DNA from: Candidatus Elarobacter sp. | Lineage (GTDB): Bacteria; Vulcanimicrobiota; Vulcanimicrobiia; Vulcanimicrobiales; Vulcanimicrobiaceae | Direction: 5' to 3' | NCBI GenBank assembly: GCA_030150085.1 | Contig: JASLGJ010000592.1 | Coordinates: 1-7,515 of the forward strand | Length of the DNA: 7,515 nt | In this document: positions 1 to 5,870 of the stretch, piece by piece | Layout of the letters: every line of letters begins with the position of its first letter | How positions within the stretch are numbered: the stretch's first letter is position 1 | Translations under genes and position numbers: made by a program | Notes under the pieces: model-generated | Seen by the model: only the letters and a program-made list of their open reading frames with translations | Databases searched by the model: none | What the model was told of the DNA's origin: nothing

Positions 1-121
1 CCCGGCCCGTCTCCTTGCTCGTGCCCTCCTCCATCGCCTCGGCGCGTAGCAGCGCCAAGAGGTCCCGGTCGATCCGGAACGAGACGGACTCCTTGTTCCC
101 CTGGGTGCGCTTGGGTGGCAT
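1..121 (-). CDS. Ribbon-helix-helix-like small DNA-binding protein, 3' end outside the window
   Basis: Only the first 40 codons are visible, reading leftward from the ATG whose complement is CAT at 119-121. The N-terminus is basic and polar (MPPKRTQGNKE). It is followed by a short strand-like VSFRID (residues 13-18), then an amphipathic helix DLLALLRAEAMEEG and a turn GTS. This order of strand, helix and turn is what the DNA-binding half of CopG/Arc/omega-type ribbon-helix-helix proteins looks like. The start is well supported, because AGGAAAGGGA lies just upstream with normal spacing. The gene diverges from the operon starting at 207, and the 85 bp between them is filled with 8-bp direct repeats. 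Autoregulation, possibly with control of the divergent operon, is therefore likely but inferred. The family call rests on the pattern of 40 residues. A plasmid or mobile-element accessory protein of another family is possible. Confidence 0.6.
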   Translation of the reverse strand, partial: MPPKRTQGNKESVSFRIDRDLLALLRAEAMEEGTSKETGR

Positions 122-133
122 CGCCGTCCCTTT

Positions 134-205
134 CCTGCGATTTTCCCCGATAGCCGCTTTGCGATTTAGCAGGATAGCGACTTAGGGATTTAGCATTTTT
201 GCAAG
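134..205. repeat. Tandem array of 8-bp direct repeats, probable operator/iteron array
   Basis: Reading in steps of 8 from position 150 gives seven consecutive units: ATAGCCGC, TTTGCGAT, TTAGCAGG, ATAGCGAC, TTAGGGAT, TTAGCATT and TTTGCAAG. Columns 2 (T) and 4 (G) are invariant, column 5 is C in six of seven, and columns 1 and 3 are always A or T. The consensus is WTWGCRAN. Two weaker units (134-141 CCTGCGAT, 142-149 TTTCCCCG) extend the same phase to the left. The array sits between the divergent starts at 121 and 207. Short direct repeats with a 7-8 bp step are bound cooperatively by some ribbon-helix-helix repressors; the omega repressor of plasmid pSM19035 uses 7-bp repeats. The truncated gene at 1-121 is the natural candidate binder. 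The repeat is read directly from the sequence; its function is inference. Confidence 0.75.
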
Positions 206-206
206 C

Positions 207-449
207 ATGAATCGGGACGACCCGGCCACCCTCGGTGCCTGGCGGGACCACGGCTTCGATGAGCCCACCGCCCGCGCGTGGATGGCCGCCGCGCCGGGCC
301 GCTTCACGCCCTGGACAGCCCGCCAGTGGGCCGCCGAGGGCTTCTGGCCGCACGATGCGGCCCTGTGGAGCGAGGTGTTCGCCGATCCCCGCGCGGCGCG
401 CGAGCGCCGCTCCTTCGGCTACGGGCCCTTCGACGAGGAGGCCAACTAG
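207..449 (+). CDS. Small protein with internal W-x3-GF-x4-A-x2-W repeat, function unknown
   Basis: This is an 80-aa product that I cannot assign to a named family. It contains the same spaced motif twice, exactly 29 residues apart: W12-x3-G16-F17-x4-A22-x2-W25 and W41-x3-G45-F46-x4-A51-x2-W54. This suggests two copies of a small helical unit. The C-terminus is charged (RAARERRSFGYGPFDEEAN). There is no signal peptide or membrane segment. The start at 207 is the first possible one after an in-frame TAG at 183-185. No Shine-Dalgarno is visible, only TTTTTGCAAGC upstream, so initiation may be leaderless or weak. Its stop codon directly abuts the next gene's ATG, and that gene's ribosome binding site lies inside this coding region. 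Co-translation with the HTH genes is therefore very likely. Such a small protein in front of HTH regulators could be a partner or effector, but nothing in the sequence proves this. Confidence 0.7.
   Translation: MNRDDPATLGAWRDHGFDEPTARAWMAAAPGRFTPWTARQWAAEGFWPHDAALWSEVFADPRAARERRSFGYGPFDEEAN
436..441 (+). promoter_or_regulatory. Strong Shine-Dalgarno AGGAGG for the first HTH gene
   Basis: AGGAGG lies 8 nt before the ATG at 450, inside the last codons of the preceding 80-aa gene. It fixes the start of the HTH gene and shows that it is translated independently, not only by readthrough or coupling. Confidence 0.8.
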
Positions 450-674
450 ATGACGACCACCGAGACCTTCGGCGAGCGCCTGCGCCGTCTGCGCGAGGCG
501 CGCGGGCTCCGTAAGACCGTGCTGGCCCGGCGCGTCGGGTTGACGGAAGCCGCGATTCGGCAGCTTGAATCGGGCCGGACCAGCGACGCCCGCCTCGCGG
601 ACGGCGTGCGGATCGCGGCCGTGCTGGGCGTTGACCCGTGCTACCTCGCCTTCGGCGACGACACGCGCCTGTAG
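450..674 (+). CDS. XRE/Cro-type helix-turn-helix regulator, 74 aa
   Basis: The protein is a single Cro/C1-type HTH domain with almost nothing else. FGERLRRLREARGL (residues 7-20) forms helix 1. Residues 23-30 and the segment LTEAAIRQLESGRT (about 31-44) form the helix-turn-helix, with the typical IRQLE/SG signature of the recognition helix. The closing LADGVRIAAVLGVDPCYLAFGD matches the usual C-terminal half (A..LGV.P.YL). It probably binds DNA as a dimer. The start is set by AGGAGG 8 nt upstream. The gene abuts the preceding stop, and the next, paralogous HTH gene follows 3 nt after its own TAG. The two share 36 of 67 aligned residues by my hand count, about half, so they arose by tandem duplication. 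Targets are unknown; the 8-bp array and the operon promoter are candidates. Confidence 0.9.
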   Translation: MTTTETFGERLRRLREARGLRKTVLARRVGLTEAAIRQLESGRTSDARLADGVRIAAVLGVDPCYLAFGDDTRL

Positions 675-677
675 CCG

Positions 678-998
678 GTGCCCGATGCTGAGACCTTCGG
701 TGCGCGGCTGAAGCGCCTGCGGAAGACGCGCGGCATCCGCGTGACGGACGTCGCCGCCGTCGCGGGCATCACCGAGGGCGCGATCCGCCAGATGGAGGCC
801 GGGCAGACCAAGGGCGCGAGCCTCGTCGTGGGGCTGCGGCTCGCCAAACTGCTCAGCGTGAGCCCCGACTATCTCGCGACCGGGATCGAGTCCGCCGACG
901 ACGACACCGGCTTGACCCGCACGATCCTGAGCCGGTTGAACGACCACGAACGGCGCCTCGCCGAGGCGGAGCGCCGCCTCGCCCCTACCGAGCACTAG
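678..998 (+). CDS. XRE/Cro-type helix-turn-helix regulator with C-terminal helical tail, 106 aa
   Basis: Residues 5-72 repeat the HTH domain of the preceding gene: ETFGARLKRLRKTRG, then ITEGAIRQMEAGQT as the helix-turn-helix, then LRLAKLLSVSPDYLATG. About 30 extra residues follow an acidic linker (ESADDD). They form a charged helix, LSRLNDHERRLAEAERRLA, with heptad-like leucines that could be a short coiled coil for dimerisation. The start is GTG, 3 nt after the previous TAG and in the same frame, with no clear ribosome binding site. Expression probably depends on translational coupling. Two related repressors of unequal length in one operon could form hetero-oligomers or divide operator binding, as in small regulatory circuits of mobile elements; this is inference. 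The ORF ends with TAG just before a 173-bp intergenic region. Confidence 0.88.
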   Translation: MPDAETFGARLKRLRKTRGIRVTDVAAVAGITEGAIRQMEAGQTKGASLVVGLRLAKLLSVSPDYLATGIESADDDTGLTRTILSRLNDHERRLAEAERRLAPTEH

Positions 999-1053
999 CG
1001 ACCGCCCCTTGCCGCTTGGGTCGCCTGGACCGGCCGTCCGAGTGAGGCAGGTA

Positions 1054-1084
1054 TATAATCGCCTAATCTTGCCTTAACCAAGGC
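1054..1084 (+). promoter_or_regulatory. Probable promoter -10 (TATAAT) and adjacent inverted repeat before the STAND regulator
   Basis: A perfect TATAAT stands at 1054-1059 in a short AT-rich island within very GC-rich DNA, 112 bp before the ATG at 1172. No good -35 is found at 16-18 bp spacing, where the sequence is GC-rich. GCCTT (1071-1075) and AAGGC (1080-1084) form a 5-bp inverted repeat around AACC. It lies about where transcription would start and might be an operator or the first hairpin of the leader. The remainder of 999-1171 contains only GC-rich palindromes such as GCGCGGCCGCGC (1111-1122), which are expected by chance here. No terminator for the upstream operon is evident. Confidence 0.4.
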
Positions 1085-1171
1085 CGCTCCCGGCGGACCG
1101 ACGGAGAGCGGCGCGGCCGCGCCGAACCTCGCGCGGATCGCGTCCCGGCGGACGCCCCTACCGAACCACAC

Positions 1172-4048
1172 ATGGACCAGCTCGAGCTCGATCCGCGCCA
1201 CGCCGGCGACGTCCTCCGGACGCCGCTGGTCGAGCGCGTGCGGGCGGCCCAGCCGGCGATCGTCTCGATCGTCGCCCCGGCCGGGTTCGGCAAGTCGACC
1301 CTGGTCGGCCAGCTGCTCGCCGACTACCCGGCGCGCGGGGTCTGCGACTGCCGCGGGGTGGGCTCGGACGTCGAGCTGGCGCGCCGGCTGCTGCCCGCCC
1401 TGGCCGACGAGAACCCCGAGCGCAGCCTGAACCTGTCGCAGACCGAGACCCTCATCGGCGACGGCCACGGCTCGGCCGCCGAGCGGCTCGACGTGGCGCT
1501 GGCGGCCTGGCGGGTCCACGGCCCGCCCTCGGCGTTCGTGTTCGAGAACGCCGAGGACGCGATCCGCGAGCCCGGCGCGTGCGACTTCCTGGCCCGCCTG
1601 CTGGCCGCCCGCCCGGCCGGGCGCACGGTCGCGATCTGCTCGCGCGAGCCGCTGCGGGTGCACCTCTCGCGCTTCGCCTCGCCGCACCAGATCCTGACCC
1701 TGCGGGCCGGCGACCTGGCCTTCGGCCCGGCCGAGATCGCGGCCATCCTGGCCCCGGCCGGAGCCGGGCCGCAGGCGATCGAGCGGGTCACGGCGATCTC
1801 GGGCGGCTGGCCGATCGCGGTGCTGCTGCTGGCCCGCTTCGCCCACGAGGGCCGGCTGGAGCCGCTGCTGGACCACCTCGACGACGTGGCTTACGAGGAG
1901 CTGCAGGAGTACCTGACCGACCAGGTCCTGGGCCAGGCCCCGCCGGCCGTCACCGACGGCCTGCTGGTCTGCGCCGCGATCCCCCAGGCCGGCGAGCGCG
2001 ACTTGCGCCTGGCGATCGGGGAGGCCGGCTACGCGCAGTTCGCCCAGTTCCAGAAGACCTCGCCCTTCGTCAGCCGCGACGCAGGCGGCGCGTTCACCGT
2101 CCACCCGCTGGTCGCCTCGACCCTGACCGAGCGCCACCCCGAGCGCGTCACCGCGCTGCTGCGGCCGGCCGCGGCGGTCTACGAGACGGCGGGCGAGTTC
2201 CAGCGCGCGGCCGAGATCCACCTCGCCCAGGGCGACCAGCGCGCCGCCGCCCAGGCCCTGGAGCACCTCGAGGTGATCGAGGACGCCGCCCCGCCGCTGG
2301 CCTACGCGCGCGTGCTGGCCTCGCTCGACCGGGCGGTCGTGATGCGCCACCCGCGCCTGTGGGCGGTGACCGCGATGCTGCGCACGTTCTCGGTCGACTC
2401 GCGCGCCATGCTCGAGGAAGCCGAGGCGATCTGGCAGCGCCTGCCGCCCGAGGCGACCCCGATCGAGCGCATCTACCTGTACGTGTTCCGGGTGCTGTTC
2501 ATGAGCTACCTGGGCGAGTTCGAGCGCGCGCTGGCGCTGGTCGACGACTTCCGCACCCAGATCGCCGCGCCCGACGTGCCGCGGACGCGCATGCACGCCT
2601 GGCTCTTGTACCTGCGCTCGCTGATGACCGCGCGCATGGGCCGCCTGAGCGAGGCCGAGCGCGACCTCGAGGCGGCCTGGCCGTTCGTCAACGCCATGCA
2701 CGTCATGGGCTCGGGCACGCTGGCGACGCTGGGCGCCGACGTCGAGCGCGTACGCGGCAACCGCGTCGCCGAGCGCGAGAAGCTCGAGCGCGCGATCGAG
2801 CACAGCCGCCGCTCGGGCTTGAGCAACTTCATCGCGCGCGACGAGGCCGAGGCGGCGTTCGGGGCGTGGCTGGCCGGCGACGACGCCGACTACACCCAGC
2901 ACGCCTTCGCGCTGGAGGCCGAGGTCGAGCGCGAGGGCGTGCGCGGGTTCGCGTTCTTCGTGGCCTGCGTGCGCGGCCACGCGCGCGAGCCGCAGCCGAC
3001 CGACAACGTGAAGTGGGTCGCCTGCGGGCACCTGATCGCTGCCGCGAGCGGCAGCGACGCCGCGGCGCGCCTGCACCACGCCGACCTGGCGCGCGAAGCG
3101 GCCGCGCTCTACCGCTCGCCGTTCACCCAGGTGCTGGCCGCGCTGGCGGTGGCGGAGCTGGACCCGGCGCGCCGGCCCGCCCTGCGCGCCGAAGCGCTCT
3201 CGATCGCGCAGCGCATCGACGCGCCGCCGCTGCACGCGGCGCTGGCCGCGCTCGCGCGCGGCGAGGAGGACGGCAGCGACGCCGGCCATCTCGCCCCGTT
3301 CCTGCGCCGCTACCGCGCCGACGCCGAGGCGCCGCGCGCGGGGCTGGTGGTCGAGCTCGTGACCGGCCGGGTGCTGCGCGACGGCAAGCCGGTGACGCTG
3401 GCCGAGCGCGAGCACGCGCTGCTGGTCGCGGTCGCGATGCGGCCCGAGGCGCTGGCGCGCGAGCGGCTGACCGACATGCTCTGGCCCGACCTGGGCGAGA
3501 GCCCGGCCCGCAACGCGTTCCACGTCTGCCTGCACCGGCTCAAGTCGCGCCTGGGCGACGACAACGCGGTGGTGCGCACGCGCGAGGGCTACCGGCTGGG
3601 CAACGAGGTGCGGGTGGACCTGTGGGAGATCGACCGAACCGTCGCGCCGCTGCGCGCCGCCGGCACGCTCGACGCGCGCCAGAGCGAGGCCCTGCGGGCG
3701 CTCTACGACGGCCTGCGCGCCTCGCGCCCGGCGAAGTTCGAGGACTGGGAGTGGTTCGAGCCCACCGAGCGCCACCTGCGCGAGCTGCGCTGCGAGGTCG
3801 CGCAGACGCTGGCCAAGGCCGCCCTCGACGAGGGCCGGATCCAGGACGCGCTCGCGCTGGCGCACGAGATGATCGCCTACGACCCCTGCGACGAGCCCGC
3901 GCGCGAGATCGCGATCCGAGCCTACCTGGCGAGCGGCGACCGCGCCGCCGCCCTGCGCCACTTCCGCCAGTACCGCGACACGCTCGACGCCGAGCTGCAG
4001 TGCGAGCCTTCGGAAGCGCTGGCGGCGCTGGTCGGCGCGACGAGCTGA
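1172..4048 (+). CDS. STAND-type ATPase/TPR transcriptional regulator with C-terminal winged helix and BTAD domain
   Basis: This 958-aa cytoplasmic regulator combines a MalT-like head with a SARP-like tail. Walker A is APAGFGKST (residues 35-43). A Walker B-like hydrophobic strand ends in acidic residues (AFVFENAED, 121-129). ICSREPL (155-161) is the usual strand after it. ISGGWPIAVLLL (209-220) matches the conserved GWP helix of MalT-type STAND proteins. Residues from about 330 to 720 are helical and TPR-like (A-rich, RAAEIHLAQGDQ and similar). About 724-815 form an OmpR/SARP-type winged helix, including LWPD (770-773) and a recognition helix around SPARNAFHVCLHRLKSRLG. About 816-955 are a bacterial transcriptional activation domain (VDLWEID onward, ending in HFRQYRDTLDAEL). 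AfsR-type regulators carry the DNA-binding and BTAD parts at the N-terminus; here the order is reversed. ATM-like start ambiguity is absent because 1172 is the first available start, though no Shine-Dalgarno is visible. The inducer and target genes cannot be told from the sequence. The nearest neighbours are the convergent tonB-like cluster and the HTH operon. Confidence 0.9.
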   Translation: MDQLELDPRHAGDVLRTPLVERVRAAQPAIVSIVAPAGFGKSTLVGQLLADYPARGVCDCRGVGSDVELARRLLPALADENPERSLNLSQTETLIGDGHGSAAERLDVALAAWRVHGPPSAFVFENAEDAIREPGACDFLARLLAARPAGRTVAICSREPLRVHLSRFASPHQILTLRAGDLAFGPAEIAAILAPAGAGPQAIERVTAISGGWPIAVLLLARFAHEGRLEPLLDHLDDVAYEELQEYLTDQVLGQAPPAVTDGLLVCAAIPQAGERDLRLAIGEAGYAQFAQFQKTSPFVSRDAGGAFTVHPLVASTLTERHPERVTALLRPAAAVYETAGEFQRAAEIHLAQGDQRAAAQALEHLEVIEDAAPPLAYARVLASLDRAVVMRHPRLWAVTAMLRTFSVDSRAMLEEAEAIWQRLPPEATPIERIYLYVFRVLFMSYLGEFERALALVDDFRTQIAAPDVPRTRMHAWLLYLRSLMTARMGRLSEAERDLEAAWPFVNAMHVMGSGTLATLGADVERVRGNRVAEREKLERAIEHSRRSGLSNFIARDEAEAAFGAWLAGDDADYTQHAFALEAEVEREGVRGFAFFVACVRGHAREPQPTDNVKWVACGHLIAAASGSDAAARLHHADLAREAAALYRSPFTQVLAALAVAELDPARRPALRAEALSIAQRIDAPPLHAALAALARGEEDGSDAGHLAPFLRRYRADAEAPRAGLVVELVTGRVLRDGKPVTLAEREHALLVAVAMRPEALARERLTDMLWPDLGESPARNAFHVCLHRLKSRLGDDNAVVRTREGYRLGNEVRVDLWEIDRTVAPLRAAGTLDARQSEALRALYDGLRASRPAKFEDWEWFEPTERHLRELRCEVAQTLAKAALDEGRIQDALALAHEMIAYDPCDEPAREIAIRAYLASGDRAAALRHFRQYRDTLDAELQCEPSEALAALVGATS

Positions 4049-4049
4049 G

Positions 4050-4451
4050 CTACAGGCTGTCGATGACGACGCTGAACAGGTACTTCGACGAGACCGGGGT
4101 GCAGTCGCGCAGCGCGGGCTGGTAGGTCGAGCGCTTCGCCGCGTCGACCGCCGCGCGGTTGAGGATCTGCGAGCCGGAGCGCTCGATGCGCGTGTCGGTG
4201 ACCTGCCCTTGCGCGTCGAGCGAGACGAGCACCCGCACGACCCCGGTGACGTGGCGCTCGCCGCCGAGCGGCGCGAGATCGGGCCTGGCGGCGCGAATCA
4301 CCGCGGCCGGCGCGTTCGGCACGGAGCAGCGCGCGGCTCCGGCGGCTGGTGAGGATACGGGCATTGCCGGCGCGGGCGAGGCCGCGGGCACCGCGGGTGC
4401 GGGCGAGGCCGCGAGCAGTCCCGCGGCGAGGAGAACGGCCAGCGTTTCCAT
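4050..4451 (-). CDS. TonB C-terminal-domain family protein, short secreted or anchored
   Basis: This is a 133-aa protein. The N-terminus METLAVLLAAGLLAAS is hydrophobic and resembles a signal peptide or short anchor. An Ala/Pro-rich linker (about 16-40) contains a duplicated 9-residue unit, ASPAPAVPA then ASPAPAMPV. The C-terminal part (about 68-130) fits TonB_C: GVVRVLVSLDAQGQVTDTRI, then an Ala-rich helix (ILNRAAVDAAKRS), the Y-x-P turn (YQPA, 110-113) and a last strand (YLFSVVIDS). TonB couples the proton-motive force to outer-membrane transporters through ExbB/ExbD. Here the linker is much shorter than in classical TonB and no exbBD is nearby, so energy transduction is doubtful. C42 and C117 could form a disulphide. 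The gene is third in the leftward run after tag and the SDR gene (48-bp gap). It ends one base from the stop of the convergent regulator. The start lacks a clear ribosome binding site. Confidence 0.8.
   Translation of the reverse strand: METLAVLLAAGLLAASPAPAVPAASPAPAMPVSSPAAGAARCSVPNAPAAVIRAARPDLAPLGGERHVTGVVRVLVSLDAQGQVTDTRIERSGSQILNRAAVDAAKRSTYQPALRDCTPVSSKYLFSVVIDSL
4372..4413 (-). repeat. In-frame 27-bp-period repeat in the tonB-like linker
   Basis: GCGGGCGAGGCCGCG (+ strand) occurs at 4372-4386 and exactly again at 4399-4413. The 27-bp step equals nine codons and encodes the duplicated ASPAPA unit of the Pro/Ala linker. It probably arose by slippage or unequal recombination, and the copy number may vary between strains. 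Confidence 0.7.
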
Positions 4452-4499
4452 AGGCCGTCATCGTACCCACGCGGTGCGGGCCGGGCCGGCGCTGGGACG

Positions 4500-5249
4500 C
4501 TAGTCCACCTCGCGGGCGTTGAGGTCGACCAGCGCGCCGTTGATGCCGCTGGCACGGTCGCTGGCCAAGAACGCGAGCGCGTCGGCGACTTCCTGCGGCG
4601 TCGCGGCGGCGGCGAAGTCCGCGGCGTCGAGGTAGCCGCGCGCGGCTTCGGTCGCCACGCCGCCGAGCACGAGCGCGTTGGCGACGATGCCGTCAGCCTT
4701 GTGCTCGCGCGCGACGGCCTGCATCAGCGCGTTGACGCCGGCCTTGGCGACCGCGAACAGGCCGCGCCCGGGCGTGGGGTCCTTGGACGAGCCGGCGGTG
4801 ACGGTGACGATCCGCCCGCGCGAGCGCGCACCGTCGCGGTACGGCTGCGCGAGCATGGCGCGCAGCGCCGGCAGGCTGAGGTTGTAGGCGGTCTCGGCGA
4901 AGGCGGCCAGGTTGGCGTGCAGGTCGTCGGGAGTCGAGCCCGCGAGCGGCTTCGCGCCGATGCCGCTGCCGGCGAGGTTCACCAGCGCGTCGATCCGGCC
5001 GCAGCGCTCGACCAGCGCGCCGACCGCCGCCGACGCCTGCGCCGGGTCGGCGAGATCGGCTGCGAACGGAATCGCCGCCGCGCCTTCGGCCTCGTCGAGC
5101 ACGCCGTCGATCGCCTCGCGCGCCCGCTCCAGCGAGCGCGACACGACCAGCACCCGCGCGCCCTCGGACACCAGCGTCGCGAGCGTCGCCCCGCCGACCC
5201 GCCCGGTGCCGCCGGCCAGCAAGATCGCGTCCCCGTCGAACAAGCGCAT
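4500..5249 (-). CDS. Short-chain dehydrogenase/reductase family protein with Phe in place of the catalytic Tyr
   Basis: The length of 249 aa is normal for a classical SDR Rossmann-fold protein. It shows the dinucleotide-binding GGTGRVGG (13-20) and an arginine after the second strand (SRS, 37-39) that suggests NADP(H). D65 sits in the ADL position. NLAG (91-94) stands where NNAG is usual. The strand RIVTVTAGSS (146-155) supplies the usual active-site Ser, either 154 or 155. The YxxxK motif reads F165-A-V-A-K169: the codon on the leftward strand is TTC, so the catalytic Tyr is replaced by Phe while Lys is kept. The C-terminal IVANALVLGGVAT and ASGINGALVDLN are typical. The ATG at 5249 overlaps the tag stop by one base (TGATG), indicating translational coupling. 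The frame stays open far upstream, but that extension lies antiphase to the clear tag gene and is a GC artefact. The substrate is unknown; weak catalysis or a binding or structural role is possible. Confidence 0.88.
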   Translation of the reverse strand: MRLFDGDAILLAGGTGRVGGATLATLVSEGARVLVVSRSLERAREAIDGVLDEAEGAAAIPFAADLADPAQASAAVGALVERCGRIDALVNLAGSGIGAKPLAGSTPDDLHANLAAFAETAYNLSLPALRAMLAQPYRDGARSRGRIVTVTAGSSKDPTPGRGLFAVAKAGVNALMQAVAREHKADGIVANALVLGGVATEAARGYLDAADFAAAATPQEVADALAFLASDRASGINGALVDLNAREVD

Positions 5250-5848
5250 CAGCGGACCGATACGCCGCGAGCGCGGCGCGCACCCGGCGCCGGCCGGGCC
5301 CGAAAGCAGTTCACGGCGTGGTCGTCCACCACCCCGACGGCCTGCAGGAACGCATAGCAGATGGTCGAGCCGACGAAGCCGAACCCGCGCTTGCGCAGGT
5401 CGCGGCTGAGCCGGTCCGAGAGCTCGGTCTTCGCGGGCAGATCGCCCGGCCCGCGCGGCCGGTTCACCACCGGCACGCCGTCGACGTACGCCCACAGGAA
5501 CGCGTCGAACGAGCCGTGCTCGCGCTGCACGTCGAGGAATGCCTGGGCGTTGCGAATCGACCAGCCGATCTTGCCGGCGTTGCGCACGATGCTCTCGTCG
5601 GCCAGCAGCCGTGCGACGTCGCGCTCGCCGAAGCGCGCGACCTTGGCGGGATCGAAGTCGCGGTAAGCGCGCCGGTAGCCCGCGCGCTTGCGCAGGATCG
5701 TCGACCACGACAGCCCGGCCTGTGCTCCTTCGAGGATCAGGAACTCGAACAGCACGCGGTCGTCGTGGACCGGCGTCCCCCACTCCTCGTCGTGGTAAGC
5801 GATCATCGCCGGATCGGTCCCGGCCCAGGCGCAGCGCTGAACTACCAT
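5249..5848 (-). CDS. tag: DNA-3-methyladenine glycosylase I
   Basis: This 199-aa protein matches Tag along its whole length. Tag removes 3-methyladenine from alkylated DNA by cleaving the N-glycosidic bond, the first step of base excision repair. Landmarks aligned by eye with E. coli Tag are CAW (C6) and IAYHDEEWG (H19), and DHAVNC (H177, C181); these are the zinc-binding Cys/His set. LEGAQAGLSW (39-48) corresponds to the base-binding pocket, with E40 and W48 equivalent to E. coli Glu38 and Trp46. KRGFGFVGSTICYAFLQAVG is the highly conserved C-terminal core. The ATG at 5848 places the first Cys two residues later than in E. coli, which fits. The ribosome binding site is weak (GGGG next to the start), and a better GGAGGAAG lies too far away, at 5877-5884. 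The gene is first in a leftward run with the SDR and tonB-like genes. The tail after 182 is a basic, low-complexity extension. Confidence 0.96.
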   Translation of the reverse strand: MVVQRCAWAGTDPAMIAYHDEEWGTPVHDDRVLFEFLILEGAQAGLSWSTILRKRAGYRRAYRDFDPAKVARFGERDVARLLADESIVRNAGKIGWSIRNAQAFLDVQREHGSFDAFLWAYVDGVPVVNRPRGPGDLPAKTELSDRLSRDLRKRGFGFVGSTICYAFLQAVGVVDDHAVNCFRARPAPGARRARGVSVR

Positions 5849-5870
5849 CCCCGTGCCGTACCTGGAGCAA

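Noticed and set aside
134..205. CRISPR array interpretation of the short repeats
   Set aside because: The units are only 8 bp and contiguous with no spacers, and no cas genes are present. An operator or iteron array fits better.
1111..1122. 12-bp palindrome GCGCGGCCGCGC before the STAND regulator
   Set aside because: It consists only of G and C in a highly GC-rich leader. It was not counted as an operator without conservation evidence.
3038..3055. Perfect 8-bp inverted repeat GCTGCCGC-GA-GCGGCAGC inside the regulator gene
   Set aside because: It lies in the Ala/Ser/Gly-coding region of a very GC-rich gene, where such palindromes arise by chance, and it has no regulatory context.
995..3961. 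988-codon open frame antisense to the STAND regulator
   Set aside because: It is rich in Arg, Ala, Gly and Gln with low-complexity runs and no recognisable domain. Long antisense open frames are expected opposite GC-rich genes, and the sense strand has clear domains.
1579..4125. 848-codon forward open frame overlapping the regulator in another phase
   Set aside because: Composition is dominated by Arg, Pro, Gly and Ala with no motif. It is a codon-bias shadow of the real gene.
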